Assembly: GCA_025352665.1 (NCBI GenBank)
Contig: JANXSM010000045.1
Location: 1 to 64,000 of the forward strand
Length of the DNA: 64,000 nucleotides
DNA from: Rhodospirillales bacterium
Lineage (GTDB): Bacteria; Pseudomonadota; Alphaproteobacteria; Acetobacterales; Acetobacteraceae
Direction of reading: 5' to 3'
Positions 16,524 through 25,611 of the stretch are shown one piece after another. Each line of letters starts with the position of its first letter. Within the stretch, counting starts at the first letter, position 1. A program made the translations under genes and the position numbers. Below the pieces are notes generated by a model. It was not told the DNA's origin, did not search any database, and worked only from the letters and a program-made list of their open reading frames with translations.

Positions 16524-17902
16524 CCGATATGGCTGCGATCGACGCCTGGGTCGATGACCACAAGCCGCGCCTGCTGACGGAATTGATGGGGTTCCTGCGC
16601 GCGCCCAGCGTTTCCACCGATCCTGGGTACGCCGCGGGTCTGGAACGGGCGGGCGCCATTCTGCTGGAGCGGCTGCAGCGGATCGGGTTGCGGAATGTCC
16701 AGGCGCTGCAGGAAGGCGGCCACCGCGCCATTTACGGCGAGTGGCTGGACGCGCCGGGCGCGCCGACCATTCTGGTGTATGGGCATTACGACGTGCAGCC
16801 GCCGGATCCTTTGGAGCTGTGGGAGACGCCGCCGTTCGAGCCGACCATTCGCGACGGAAAACTGTATGCGCGCGGGGCTTCCGACGACAAATCACCGTTG
16901 TGGATCGCGGTTTCGGCACTGGAGGCGTGGCTGGCCACCGAGCGGCGGCTGCCGGTGAACGTGAAGCTGTTGCTGGAAGGCGAGGAGGAGATCGGCAGCC
17001 GTTCGCTGCCGGCGATCCTGGCCGCCCACCACGAGCTGCTGCGGGCGGACGTGCTGCTGTCAGCCGATGGCGGGCGGTGGCGGGCGGATCTGCCGAGTGT
17101 CAACACGAGTTCGCGGGGCCTGGCGGCGCTGCAGCTGGAAGTGCGGACCGCCGGACGAGACCTGCATTCCGGGCGTTACGGCGGTGCTGTCGGCAATGCG
17201 GTGATGGTGCTGGCGCGGCTGCTGGCGAGCCTGCATGACAATGAGAACCGCATTGTGGTGGCGGGTTTCGCCGATGGGCTGGCGCGGCCGGGCAATGCCG
17301 ATATCGCCAGCATGGACCGGTTGGATTTCGACGCGGCCGGTTTCTACGACGCGATCGGCGCGCGGCCTGGGGCGCTGGAGCCGGGGGGCCGGCTGTTGGA
17401 GGCGTTGTGGCTGCGGCCGACCATCGAGGTGAACGGCATCGCCGGCGGCTATGACGGTCCTGGCGGCAAGACGGTAATCCCGTGCACGGCGCGCGCCAAG
17501 CTGACCTGCAGGCTTGGGCCGGGGCAGGACCCAAAGCAGGCGGGCGACGCGGTTGCGGCGCATTTGCGGGCGCATCTGCCGGAGTATGCCGACCTGGTGA
17601 TCGACCAGGAGCGCGAGGGGGTGGCGGCCTATGCGGTGCCCGAGGACGATCGGTTCCTCGCCGTCATCGAGCAAGTGGTGGAGCAGGTGCACGGCACGCG
17701 GCCAGTGCGGGTGGGGATTGGCGGCACCTTGCCGATTTCGGCGATGGTGAAACAGTCGCTCGGGATCGAGACGGTGATGTTCAGCTATGCCACGGCGGAT
17801 GAGAACATCCACGCGCCGAACGAGTATTTCCGCTTGCAGTCGTTCGATGACGGGTTGCTGGCCTGGACGCGGCTGTTCGAGGCACTCGGCAAGGTTGCTT
17901 AA
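16520..17902 (+). CDS. M20 family metallopeptidase (dipeptidase-like)
   Basis: The 460-residue enzyme has the M20 di-zinc centre: YGHYDVQPPDP near residue 88, the bridging Asp in YARGASDDKSPL near 122, and the catalytic Glu in LLEGEEEIGSRSL near 157. A dimerisation domain is inserted in the middle, and a late His is in DENIHAPNEYF near 430. This pattern fits the dipeptidase/acylase branch. Its ATG overlaps the SDR stop (ATGA). As last gene of the operon it may hydrolyse the amide product generated by the upstream enzymes. Confidence 0.88.
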   Translation: MTDMAAIDAWVDDHKPRLLTELMGFLRAPSVSTDPGYAAGLERAGAILLERLQRIGLRNVQALQEGGHRAIYGEWLDAPGAPTILVYGHYDVQPPDPLELWETPPFEPTIRDGKLYARGASDDKSPLWIAVSALEAWLATERRLPVNVKLLLEGEEEIGSRSLPAILAAHHELLRADVLLSADGGRWRADLPSVNTSSRGLAALQLEVRTAGRDLHSGRYGGAVGNAVMVLARLLASLHDNENRIVVAGFADGLARPGNADIASMDRLDFDAAGFYDAIGARPGALEPGGRLLEALWLRPTIEVNGIAGGYDGPGGKTVIPCTARAKLTCRLGPGQDPKQAGDAVAAHLRAHLPEYADLVIDQEREGVAAYAVPEDDRFLAVIEQVVEQVHGTRPVRVGIGGTLPISAMVKQSLGIETVMFSYATADENIHAPNEYFRLQSFDDGLLAWTRLFEALGKVA

Positions 17903-17906
17903 CGCT

Positions 17907-18353
17907 CTATCCCCATTTGCTGAGGGTTTTGGTTGAGGGGGGCAATGGTGGGGGCGGCGTTTCTGCTTCCACCGGGGTTGGCCTGGGTGTTGGCGTCGTG
18001 GCTGACGTGGGAGATTGCGCGGGTGCTGCGGCGGTGTCCGGTTTGCTTTCTTTGGTCACGGCCTGGGCGCGCTGGGCGCTGGCCTCCGGGGCGGCGGTCA
18101 GGCTTTGCTGTTTGAACTGCTGCAACTGCTGGGCGGTGGGCAGGCTTTCGGTGATGCGGCCCGAAGCGTCCCGGAATTCGAGGATGACGATGTGCAGCGC
18201 CGGGTCCAGCCGGCTGGCGGGATTGGGGTAGGAGACACGCTGGTCCGATGCCGCCGGGGCCGCCGCGGGGCCGATGGCCGGCGTCGCCGGGCTGTCCGCC
18301 ATAAGGGACAGAGCGTGGCTTTGCGTGACTGGACTTGCGAGTTCGATCGACAT
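17907..18353 (-). CDS. FlaG-like or related short protein with Pro/Thr-rich tail
   Basis: The 148-residue protein has a compact middle segment, SRLDPALHIVILEFRDASG followed by ITESLPTAQQLQQFK (about residues 46-83), resembling a short domain often annotated near flagellar genes in Rhodospirillales. The C-terminal 60 residues are low-complexity Ala/Pro/Thr (PTPRPTPVEAE, PPPPLPP). No flagellar gene lies nearby, so the function is uncertain. It ends 4 bases from the convergent M20 gene. Confidence 0.5.
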   Translation of the reverse strand: MSIELASPVTQSHALSLMADSPATPAIGPAAAPAASDQRVSYPNPASRLDPALHIVILEFRDASGRITESLPTAQQLQQFKQQSLTAAPEASAQRAQAVTKESKPDTAAAPAQSPTSATTPTPRPTPVEAETPPPPLPPSTKTLSKWG

Positions 18354-18452
18354 GGCACGAACCGTTTCATATCCGCTTACTGGAGCGTATCTGAGAGGCT
18401 AGAGTCGATAGGTTAATGAGTCGTTCGCGTGGGGTGGGAAATTAGGCGGGAA

Positions 18453-18524
18453 AGCGCTTCTTTTTTGAAAAAAAGAAGCAAAAAACTTTCAAACGTTTTT
18501 TGGTCCTTTTTTTCAAAAAAAGAC
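18453..18524. terminator. AT-rich double-hairpin terminator repeat, copy 1
   Basis: Two A/T hairpins: GCTTCTTTTTTGAAAAAAAG (18456 onward, closing with AAGC) and a second TTTTTTTCAAAAAAAGA around 18505-18522. They are linked by AAAAACTTTC and TTTTTTGG. The element lies just after the ABC transporter stop and can act as an intrinsic terminator in both directions. Copies with the same layout occur at 22705-22784 and 56296-56371. Confidence 0.75.
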
Positions 18525-18530
18525 TACTCT

Positions 18531-20309
18531 CTACTCCGCGGTTTCGACCATCTGTTTGCGCAGCAGGTCGCGAAACGGGCCGGGGCGGTGCGACAGCACC
18601 GAGGGCGGGCCGTCGTCGATGACGCGGCCGAAGTCCATCACCACGATGCGGTCGAAGTTGCGCAGGGTGGACAGGCGGTGCGCCACCGCGATGACGGTGC
18701 GGCCCTGCATGAGATTGTCGAGCGCCAGCTGGATCGCGGCCTCGCTTTCACTGTCGAGCGCGCTGGTGGCTTCGTCGAGCAGCAGGATCGGGGCGTTCTT
18801 CAGCAGGGCGCGGGCGATGGCGAGGCGCTGGCGCTGGCCGCCGGACAGCTTGGCGCCGCGGTCGCCCACCATCGTGTCGAAGCCTTCCGGCAGGGCCTCG
18901 ATGAACTCGCGGCAACGGGCGACGTTGGCCGCGGCAAGCACCTCGGCCTCGGTTGCGTCCGGCCTGGCGTAGCGGATGTTCTCGAGCACTGAGCGATGGA
19001 AGAGCGAGATGTCTTGCGGCACGATCGCCATGGCGTCGCGCAGGCTCAGCTGGGTGTGCGTTGCGATATCCTGGCCGTCGATCAGCACGGCGCCGGACTG
19101 CACGTCGTGGAAGCGTTGCAGCAGGGAAACGATGGTGGATTTTCCGGCGCCGGAGGCACCGACCAGGCCGACCCGCTCGCCAGGTGCGATGATGAGATTG
19201 AAATGGTCGAGCACCGGCCGGCGGCCCGGGTAGGCGAAGGTCACGTCGCGGAACTCGACCATGCCGTCGCGCGCGGCCAGTTCCAGGGCGCCGGGCTGAT
19301 CGGGCAGGTCATGCGAGACCAACAGCGCCGACAGCGCCTCGCGCATGCGGGCGATGTGCTGGGTGAGGTCGACCAGCGCCACCGCCAGGTCGCGCGTGCC
19401 GTGCAGGATGGTGAAGCCGAGCGAGCAGATCAGCACCAGGTCGCCGGCACTGGCCTGGCCTTGCTGCCACAGCAGCACGCCGGTGCCGAGCAGGCCCGCG
19501 GTGATCACGGCCGTCATGATGGCGTGGGTGAGGCGCAGCTTCTCCATATATATGAGGCTGTGGCGGCGGGCGCGCATTTCGCCTTCCATGCGGCCGGCGA
19601 AGCGGGTCTGTTCGCGCAAGGTGGCCCCGAAGGCGCGCACGACGCTCATGTTGCCGATGACGTCGACCAGTTCGCCGTCGACTGAGGCTGCCTCATGCGC
19701 ATAGGCGCTGTGCAGGGGGGTGCCACGGCGGGCCATGAGGAAGATGATGCCGGCCATGGCGAGGCTGATGGCGCCGAGGCCCAGAGCCATCCACAGTTTC
19801 ACCGTGCCGATCAGGCCGATCGCCACCACCACGGCCAGGCAGGGCGGCAGCACGTTCCAGCTCAGCACGTTCTCGGTCATGAACATGGCGTTGGAGGTGG
19901 CGGTGATGCGACCGGCCAGCGTGCCGGGCAGGCGTTCGGCGTAGTAGCTCGGCGAATGGCCGGCGAGATGGGCGAACAGGTCGCGCCGCACGTCGCCGGT
20001 GACGCGTACGAAGCTGTAGGCGGCGGTCCAACAGCCGACGCGCCACATGAGGTTGTCGGCAGCGATCAGGCTGCACAGGATGACGAAGGCGGTCCACACG
20101 TGGTTGGGGGCTCCGGGGCCGTGGGCGACCTCGTCGATCAGCCATTTCATGCCGTATTGCGTGGTGACCGACGCGATCACGGCCAGCACCACCGCGGCCA
20201 GCACCACGGCGTGGCCGCGCCAGTGGCGCCGGACGTAGGTCGCCAGGAAGCCGAGCGGGTTGTTGCGGTACTGGGTGATGTCGGGAGGGTTTGCCAAGGT
20301 TCGAGCCAT
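18531..20309 (-). CDS. ABC transporter, fused membrane and ATPase domains (MsbA-like exporter)
   Basis: The 592-residue half-transporter has an N-terminal six-helix membrane domain (about residues 25-320) and a C-terminal ATPase. Walker A is GASGAGKST near 380, the signature LSGGQRQRLAIARALLK is near 485, and Walker B ILLLDEATSALD follows. This architecture exports lipids, drugs or peptides as a homodimer. ATG 20309 (MARTLANPPD) is chosen; an ATG 25 codons upstream is possible. It is divergent from a GT4 glycosyltransferase, which suggests export of a glycolipid or saccharide, but this is inference. Confidence 0.9.
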   Translation of the reverse strand: MARTLANPPDITQYRNNPLGFLATYVRRHWRGHAVVLAAVVLAVIASVTTQYGMKWLIDEVAHGPGAPNHVWTAFVILCSLIAADNLMWRVGCWTAAYSFVRVTGDVRRDLFAHLAGHSPSYYAERLPGTLAGRITATSNAMFMTENVLSWNVLPPCLAVVVAIGLIGTVKLWMALGLGAISLAMAGIIFLMARRGTPLHSAYAHEAASVDGELVDVIGNMSVVRAFGATLREQTRFAGRMEGEMRARRHSLIYMEKLRLTHAIMTAVITAGLLGTGVLLWQQGQASAGDLVLICSLGFTILHGTRDLAVALVDLTQHIARMREALSALLVSHDLPDQPGALELAARDGMVEFRDVTFAYPGRRPVLDHFNLIIAPGERVGLVGASGAGKSTIVSLLQRFHDVQSGAVLIDGQDIATHTQLSLRDAMAIVPQDISLFHRSVLENIRYARPDATEAEVLAAANVARCREFIEALPEGFDTMVGDRGAKLSGGQRQRLAIARALLKNAPILLLDEATSALDSESEAAIQLALDNLMQGRTVIAVAHRLSTLRNFDRIVVMDFGRVIDDGPPSVLSHRPGPFRDLLRKQMVETAE

Positions 20310-20437
20310 CTTTCGGAAGTCGGGTGAAAATGACTGCGCAATAGGGCCGGTTTGCGGCGAAGGGCCAACCGAGTTTTGCCACAATTGGCCGGTAACACCA
20401 GATCATCGTCGCTCTCCAGCAAGTCGAGGCCCCATTC

Positions 20438-21490
20438 ATGCGTATCGCCCAGATTGCGCCGCTGTTCGAAGCCGTTCCGCCGAAGCTGTACGGTGGCACC
20501 GAGCGCGTGGTGTCCAACCTCACCGAAGAGCTGGTGGCGATGGGCCACGACGTGACGCTGTTCGCCAGTGGCGACAGCATCACCGCCGCCAAGCTGGAGG
20601 CGGTGTGGCCGCAGGCGCTGCGGCTTGACCCCGAGATCCGCGACTGGGTGAGCACCTATGCGCTGCTGATGGAATACGTGCGCCAGCGCGCCGACCAGTT
20701 TGACGTGCTGCATTTCCATTGCGACTACTGGCCTTCGTCGCTGTTTTCGCGCCAGTCAGTGCCGTTTCTGACCACGCTGCACGGGCGGCTGGATCTGCCG
20801 GAATTCGCCGCTGTTTATGCGATGTTCCCGTCCACGCCGCTGATTTCGATTTCCCATAGCCAGCGTAAGCCGGTGCCGCATCTGGGCTGGGCGGACACGG
20901 TGCTGCATGGCATTCCCGCGCAGCTGCTGACGCCACAGCCGGTGGACAGCCATGATTATTTCGCCTTCCTCGGCCGGATTTCACCGGAGAAGGGCATCGA
21001 GCGGGCCATTCGCATCGCCCAGGCCTGTGGCGTGACGCTGAAGGTGGCCGCCAAAGTCGACAAGGTGGACCAGGAATACTTCAAGGCCGAGGTGGAGCCG
21101 CTGCTGGCCTCGGGCGGCGTGGAGTTCATCGGCGAGATCAGCGACGCGCAAAAGCCGGCCTTCCTGTCCGGTGCAAAGGCACTGATGTTCGCCATCGATT
21201 GGCCGGAGCCGTTCGGCCTGGTGATGATCGAGGCGATGGCCTGCGGCTGCCCGGTGATCGCCTTCCGCCGTGGGTCGGTGCCTGAAGTGATGGACGACGG
21301 GCTGACCGGCTTCGTGGTCGAGAACGTCGAGGAGGCGATCGTCGCCTGCGGTCGTTTGGGCGAACTGGACCGCGGCAAAATCCGCGCGCAGTTCGAGAAA
21401 CGTTTCACCGCGCGCCGCATGGCAGAGGATTATGTCGAAGTCTATCAGCGCCTGATCGACCGCCGCAGCCTGCGGGTCGTGGCGGGGTGA
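20438..21490 (+). CDS. Family 4 glycosyltransferase
   Basis: The 350-residue protein has the GT-B fold of GT4. The N-terminus reads APLFEAVPPKLYGGTERVVS with the acceptor-side GGTE motif, followed by HFHCDYWP and TTLHGRLD. The donor half has FLGRISPEKGIERAI near residue 175 and the E-x7-E nucleotide-sugar motif in PEPFGLVMIEAMACGCPVIA near 255. It transfers a hexose from a nucleotide sugar. The TGA stop lies exactly three bases before the arm of a 277-bp palindrome. Confidence 0.92.
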   Translation: MRIAQIAPLFEAVPPKLYGGTERVVSNLTEELVAMGHDVTLFASGDSITAAKLEAVWPQALRLDPEIRDWVSTYALLMEYVRQRADQFDVLHFHCDYWPSSLFSRQSVPFLTTLHGRLDLPEFAAVYAMFPSTPLISISHSQRKPVPHLGWADTVLHGIPAQLLTPQPVDSHDYFAFLGRISPEKGIERAIRIAQACGVTLKVAAKVDKVDQEYFKAEVEPLLASGGVEFIGEISDAQKPAFLSGAKALMFAIDWPEPFGLVMIEAMACGCPVIAFRRGSVPEVMDDGLTGFVVENVEEAIVACGRLGELDRGKIRAQFEKRFTARRMAEDYVEVYQRLIDRRSLRVVAG

Positions 21491-21493
21491 CCG

Positions 21494-21770
21494 GCCCGGG
21501 TGTGTCCAGCTACGCCGGAATGGCCTTCGGCCCGACCAGGGCCTTGCCCTGGACCCAGCAGGGGCAAAGCCCCTGCACCCCGCTCATTGAAGCGGGTCTC
21601 TGAATGGGGAGGGGGTCATACCCGCGGGTCGCCGATCTCTGCGGGTACGCCCCCCTCCCCATTCAGAGATTTGCCTTAACGAATGGAGTCCAGAGGCCCT
21701 GCCTCTGGCAGATCCAGGGCAGCGCCCTGGTCGGGCCGAAGGCCATTCCGGCGTAGCCGGACACCCGGGC
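21494..21770. repeat. 277-bp nested palindromic repeat
   Basis: Outer arms of about 60 bp run inward from GCCCGGGTGT at 21494 and from the complement of the same bases at 21770. They share CTACGCCGGAATGGCCTTCG and GGCCCGACCAGGGC. Inside is a second perfect 19-bp inverted repeat (21597-21615 with 21651-21669, TCTCTGAATGGGGAGGGGG) plus smaller hairpins such as CAGGGGCAAAGCCCCTG. Both flanking convergent genes end with TGA followed by exactly three bases and then GCCCGGGTGT. No open frame is seen inside. It is probably a non-coding mobile repeat or a bidirectional terminator cassette. Confidence 0.88.
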
Positions 21771-21773
21771 TGA

Positions 21774-22169
21774 TCAGCCCTGATACTGCGCGGCGGTGAC
21801 CTGTTCCAGCCAGTTCACGGGGGACCCGTTGAGCTTTTCCTGAATGGCGATGTGGCTCATTGCCGTGGTTGGACTGGCGCCGTGCCAGTGCTTCTCGCCG
21901 GGCGGAAAGAATACCACGTCGCCTGGGCGGATGAACTCGATCGCCCCGCCTTCGCGCTGTACCAGGCCGCTGCCTGCGGTGACGATAAGGGTTTGGCCGA
22001 GCGGATGGGTGTGCCAGGCGGTGCGTGCGCCGGGCTCGAAGGTTACCAGCGCCATGGCCACGCGCGCCGGCTCCGGCGGGCTGAACAGTGGGTCGATCCG
22101 CACGGTGCCGGTGAAATACTCGGCAGGGCCTTTGGCTGAGGGCTGTGAGCCGGCTCGCTTAATCTCCAT
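21774..22169 (-). CDS. Cupin domain protein
   Basis: The 131-residue single-domain cupin has the two conserved boxes: [20 protein letters not shown] near residue 48 and [15 protein letters not shown] near 88. Metal-ligand His residues are in HTH and KHWH. The sequence resembles the cupins associated with carboxymuconolactone decarboxylase and quercetinase-like proteins, whose roles range from dioxygenase to binding protein. It is convergent with the GT4 gene across the large palindrome, and 18 bases downstream of the next minus-strand gene. Confidence 0.85.
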   Translation of the reverse strand: MEIKRAGSQPSAKGPAEYFTGTVRIDPLFSPPEPARVAMALVTFEPGARTAWHTHPLGQTLIVTAGSGLVQREGGAIEFIRPGDVVFFPPGEKHWHGASPTTAMSHIAIQEKLNGSPVNWLEQVTAAQYQG

Positions 22170-22187
22170 CGTCGCTCTCCCAGGATA

Positions 22188-22655
22188 TTACGGCGTATTC
22201 AACTCGCTCAGGGACTTGTGGGCCTGCGCCACGACTTCCGCGGGCATGGCGTCGGCGAAGTCGATGGCGATCTGCTCGTAGGAGCAGTCCAGGCGGCCGC
22301 ATTCCAGCAGTGCTTTCAGCCCGTCGATCGCTTTGGCCGATTTCACCGTTTTGATAACGCAGTCTTTGGCGCCGAGCTTTTTGATGTCGCGCTCGGCATA
22401 GCCGGCGGCCTGGGTGCGGCCGTGCTTGAGCTTGAGGTATTCGCGATAGACGCGGATCGATTCGGCGACGCGGCTTTCGATGGTGTCGCCGCCCAGGTGT
22501 TGCTTCAGCGCCGCCGCGACCTCCACCTCGACAAGCCGCTTGGCGGCCGCCTCGGCGACCGCGGGGTTGCGGTCCTTGTTGGTGTCCCTGCAGATCCGAA
22601 GCCAATAGATCTCAGAGGAGTTTTCGATCGCGCGGAATACCGGATTGTCTTGCAT
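22188..22655 (-). CDS. Hypothetical protein
   Basis: The 155-residue protein is mostly helical and charged, with three Cys or single-Cys segments (LRICRDTN, KDCVIKT, LECGRLDCSYEQ). It has no signal peptide or membrane segment. No family is recognised; the Lys/Ala/Glu-rich N-terminal half (AAAKRLVEVEVAAALKQHL) is consistent with a coiled or helical bundle. It lies between glnD and the cupin on the same strand, separated from glnD by a terminator-like repeat, so it is probably expressed with the cupin rather than with glnD. Confidence 0.6.
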   Translation of the reverse strand: MQDNPVFRAIENSSEIYWLRICRDTNKDRNPAVAEAAAKRLVEVEVAAALKQHLGGDTIESRVAESIRVYREYLKLKHGRTQAAGYAERDIKKLGAKDCVIKTVKSAKAIDGLKALLECGRLDCSYEQIAIDFADAMPAEVVAQAHKSLSELNTP

Positions 22656-22704
22656 TACGAAATAATGGCAGAAATCCGCCTGCAGCGCTACTCGGTGGAG
22701 GTCG

Positions 22705-22784
22705 TCCTTTTTTGAAAAAAAAGACTGAAAAACGCCTATCTATTGAAAGTTTTTTGTTTCTTTTTTTCAAAAAAGAAGCGCTTA
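22705..22784. terminator. AT-rich double-hairpin terminator repeat, copy 2
   Basis: Read on the minus strand it starts TAAGCGCTTCTTTTTTGAAA, where TAA is the glnD stop codon. A second hairpin, TTTTTTTTCAAAAAAGGA, ends it near 22705. The order and linker (AAAAAACTTTC) match copy 1. It is placed to terminate the mutS-glnD transcript. Confidence 0.75.
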
Positions 22785-25589
22785 CCCCGCAGCGGCTCGC
22801 CGTCGCCTCGGCGGTGGCACCACCGGTTGCACGGCATCGTCCGGCGAGGTGAGGGCGGCGAGCAAGGCTTCGCGCAATTGGCTGAGCTTGCGGTCGTTCT
22901 CGATCTTCAGGCCGAACACGTCCTTCACGTAGAACACGTCCACCGCGCGCACGCCGTAGGTGGTGACATGGGCTGAGGCGATCTGCAGGCCGGCTTCGCT
23001 GATCGCAGCAGTCACGTCGTGCAGCAGGCCAGGGCGGTCGCGGCCGTTCACTTCCAGAACCGTGTGGGTGTTGCTGGCACGATTGTCGATGACCACGCGC
23101 GGTGGCACGTGAATGGCGCGCATGCGACGGCTCAGCAGGGCCTGCGAGACTTTGCGGATTTCGCTGGCCAGGCGAAGGCGGCCGGACAGCGCCTGTTCGA
23201 TCAGCACATACAGGCGGGCGAGGCGATGCGGGGCATCGAAGGCGCCGCCGGCAGCGTCCTGGATCCAGAACGTGTCGAGCGCCATGCCGTTGGTCAGCGT
23301 GTGGATGCGCGCGTCGACGATCGAGGCGCCGGCGACGGCGAGTGCGCCGGCGATGCGGCTGAACAGGCCGGCGTGGTCGGCGGCGTACACCATTACCTCG
23401 GTGACGGCGCGGGCGGGCAGCGGCTGGGTTTCGACCGTCAGCGGCGCGTGGCGGCGCTCGGCCTCACGGATCAGGCTTGCGTGGCGTGCATGGGTTTCCG
23501 GATCGAACGACAGCCAATAGCCACCGTAGCCGAGCGAAAGGAAGCGCTCGAGGTCGGCTTGCGGCCAATCCGGCAGCAAGCTGGCGGCGGCCTGGCGGGC
23601 GCGCTCCACCCGCACGTCGCGCTCGGTTGTGGCGAGACCGCCGGCCAGCACCTCGGCGACCCGGGCGTAGAGCTCGCGCAGCAGCGTCGCCTTCCAGCCG
23701 TTCCAAACCTTGCTCGACACGGCCCGCATGTCGGCCACCGTGAGCACCATCAGGAGACGCAGCCGCTCGGGCGACTGGATGGTGTCGGCGAGGTCGAGGA
23801 TGGTCTTGGGGTCGTCGATGTCGCGCTTGAACGCGGTTTGGCTCAGGAGGAGGTGATGCAGCACCAGCCAGGAGACGGTCTCGGTTTCCTCGGCGGACAG
23901 GCCGAGGCCGGGGCATACCTCGAGTGCCAACTCGGCGCCGAGTTCGGAGTGATCGCCCCCGCGGCCCTTGGCGATGTCGTGCAGCAGCATGGCGGCGTAG
24001 AGCGCGCGGCGGGACTGCAGATGGTCGACCAGGCCAGATGCCACCGGGGCGATGCCGGACAGTTCGCCCTGCTCAAGGCTGTTGAGGACGCGGATCGCCT
24101 CGATCGTGTGCTCGTCGACGGTGAACACATGATAGGTGTCGAACTGCATCTGGCCGACGATGCGGGCCCAATCGGGCAGAAACCGGCCCAGGAGGCCGGT
24201 TTCGTTCATCACTTTCAGCCAGTTGGCGCCGTCGGCATGATTGTGCTCGGCATCTCGGCCGCACAGCAGGTCCATGAAAATATCGGCGGCTTCCGCGTTG
24301 TTGCGCAGCTGAACGGCACGGCGTTCGTTGCGGATCAGCGCCCGCAAGGCCAGCGGGTGAAGGCTGAGATCGCGGTCCCGCGCGATCTGCAGCATGCGGA
24401 GCATCAGGATTGGCTCTTCGCGGAAGTCCCGGCCTTTCGCCAGCAGCAGCTGACCGTCGGCCAGCACGAAGCCTGCCGCGATCAGGGGCGCGTCGGTCTC
24501 GGGGGCGACCGCGGGCGGGCCGAGGGCTGCGCGCAGCAGGGCGGGCTCCAGCACATGGGTGAGCCTTGTGACCTCGCGCGCGGTCAGGAAATAATGGCGC
24601 ATGAAGCGCTCGACACCGTCCTGGCGTCCGTGGCGGGTGTAGCCCATGCGGGCGCCAACCACGGGTTGCAGGTCGAAGGTCAGCCGCTCCTCGGCGCGGC
24701 CTGCGACATAGTGGAGGTGAAACCGCAGCGACCATAGGAAGTCCCAGCTGCGCAGCGCGAGCCGGGCCTCGGTCAGAGTGATGATGCCGGCGGCGGGGCC
24801 CTCGGGCTCGGCCAGCTGCAGCATGTTGCTGACGCCGTAGATGGCGCGGGCGAGCCAGTAGAGGGTTTGCAGGTCGCGCAGGCCGCCGCGGCCCTCCTTG
24901 ATGTTGGGCTCGACCACGAACGGGCTGTCGCCGTAGCGTCGGTGACGGTTGTCGCGCTCGGCCTTTTTGGCGGCGACGAAGGCTGCGACCCGGCCGATCC
25001 GGCTTTCGGCAAAGGCTTCGTTGAATTCTGTGAACAGGGTGCGGTCGCCGGCGATCGGCCTGGCGTCGAGCAGCGAGGTGAAGATTGTGGTGTCCGCCTC
25101 GCTTTCGTGCAGGCAGTCGGCGACCGAGCGGGTGGCGTGGCCAACCTTGAGCCCCAAGTCCCACAGGAAATACAGCATGAACTCGACCGCCCGCAGCGTG
25201 GCAGGCTGGGGTTCGGGGGTAGTCAGGAACAGCAGGTCGATGTCGCTGAACGGGGCCAGCACGCCGCGGCCGAAACCGCCGGTGGCAGCGATGCACAACG
25301 GAGATTGCACGGCACCCGGGTTGGCTGCGCCATGCAGGTTCAGCGTATAGCCGAACAGGGTGACGATCAGGCCTTCAGTGAGCTTGCCGAGCCTGCGCGC
25401 CGCCGGCACGCCGCTGATGGTGCCCATTTCGAAACTGTCGCGCACGTCCTGCTGGATGCGGGCGAGGTGGCGGCGGAATGTGGCCAGCGCTTCCTCCCGC
25501 CGGGGCACCGGGCCCTGGGCGGCGAGGGCTTTGAGAAGTTGGTCGGTGGCCGCTTCGATTTCGAGCGGCAAGGGCGTGGGGGCGAGCAT
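22782..25589 (-). CDS. glnD: Bifunctional uridylyltransferase/uridylyl-removing enzyme GlnD
   Basis: The 935-residue protein has the standard GlnD layout. A nucleotidyltransferase domain (about 70-270) carries GGFGRGVLAPFSDIDLLFL, an HD domain (about 440-600) has AMLLHDIAKGRGGDHSE, and two ACT domains lie in the last 220 residues (EVMVYAADHAGLFSRIAGAL and LEVNGRDRPGLLHDVTAAIS). It senses glutamine through the ACT domains and adds or removes UMP on PII proteins, controlling nitrogen assimilation. ATG 25589 gives the usual N-terminus. It follows mutS by 22 bases on the same strand, a known gene pair in alphaproteobacteria. Confidence 0.95.
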   Translation of the reverse strand: MLAPTPLPLEIEAATDQLLKALAAQGPVPRREEALATFRRHLARIQQDVRDSFEMGTISGVPAARRLGKLTEGLIVTLFGYTLNLHGAANPGAVQSPLCIAATGGFGRGVLAPFSDIDLLFLTTPEPQPATLRAVEFMLYFLWDLGLKVGHATRSVADCLHESEADTTIFTSLLDARPIAGDRTLFTEFNEAFAESRIGRVAAFVAAKKAERDNRHRRYGDSPFVVEPNIKEGRGGLRDLQTLYWLARAIYGVSNMLQLAEPEGPAAGIITLTEARLALRSWDFLWSLRFHLHYVAGRAEERLTFDLQPVVGARMGYTRHGRQDGVERFMRHYFLTAREVTRLTHVLEPALLRAALGPPAVAPETDAPLIAAGFVLADGQLLLAKGRDFREEPILMLRMLQIARDRDLSLHPLALRALIRNERRAVQLRNNAEAADIFMDLLCGRDAEHNHADGANWLKVMNETGLLGRFLPDWARIVGQMQFDTYHVFTVDEHTIEAIRVLNSLEQGELSGIAPVASGLVDHLQSRRALYAAMLLHDIAKGRGGDHSELGAELALEVCPGLGLSAEETETVSWLVLHHLLLSQTAFKRDIDDPKTILDLADTIQSPERLRLLMVLTVADMRAVSSKVWNGWKATLLRELYARVAEVLAGGLATTERDVRVERARQAAASLLPDWPQADLERFLSLGYGGYWLSFDPETHARHASLIREAERRHAPLTVETQPLPARAVTEVMVYAADHAGLFSRIAGALAVAGASIVDARIHTLTNGMALDTFWIQDAAGGAFDAPHRLARLYVLIEQALSGRLRLASEIRKVSQALLSRRMRAIHVPPRVVIDNRASNTHTVLEVNGRDRPGLLHDVTAAISEAGLQIASAHVTTYGVRAVDVFYVKDVFGLKIENDRKLSQLREALLAALTSPDDAVQPVVPPPRRRRAAAG

Positions 25590-25611
25590 GAAGGTGATGT
25601 TAATCCCGCAA

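Noticed and set aside
23019-24737. Plus-strand frame of 572 codons inside glnD
   Set aside because: Antisense to a clear GlnD with NTase, HD and ACT domains.
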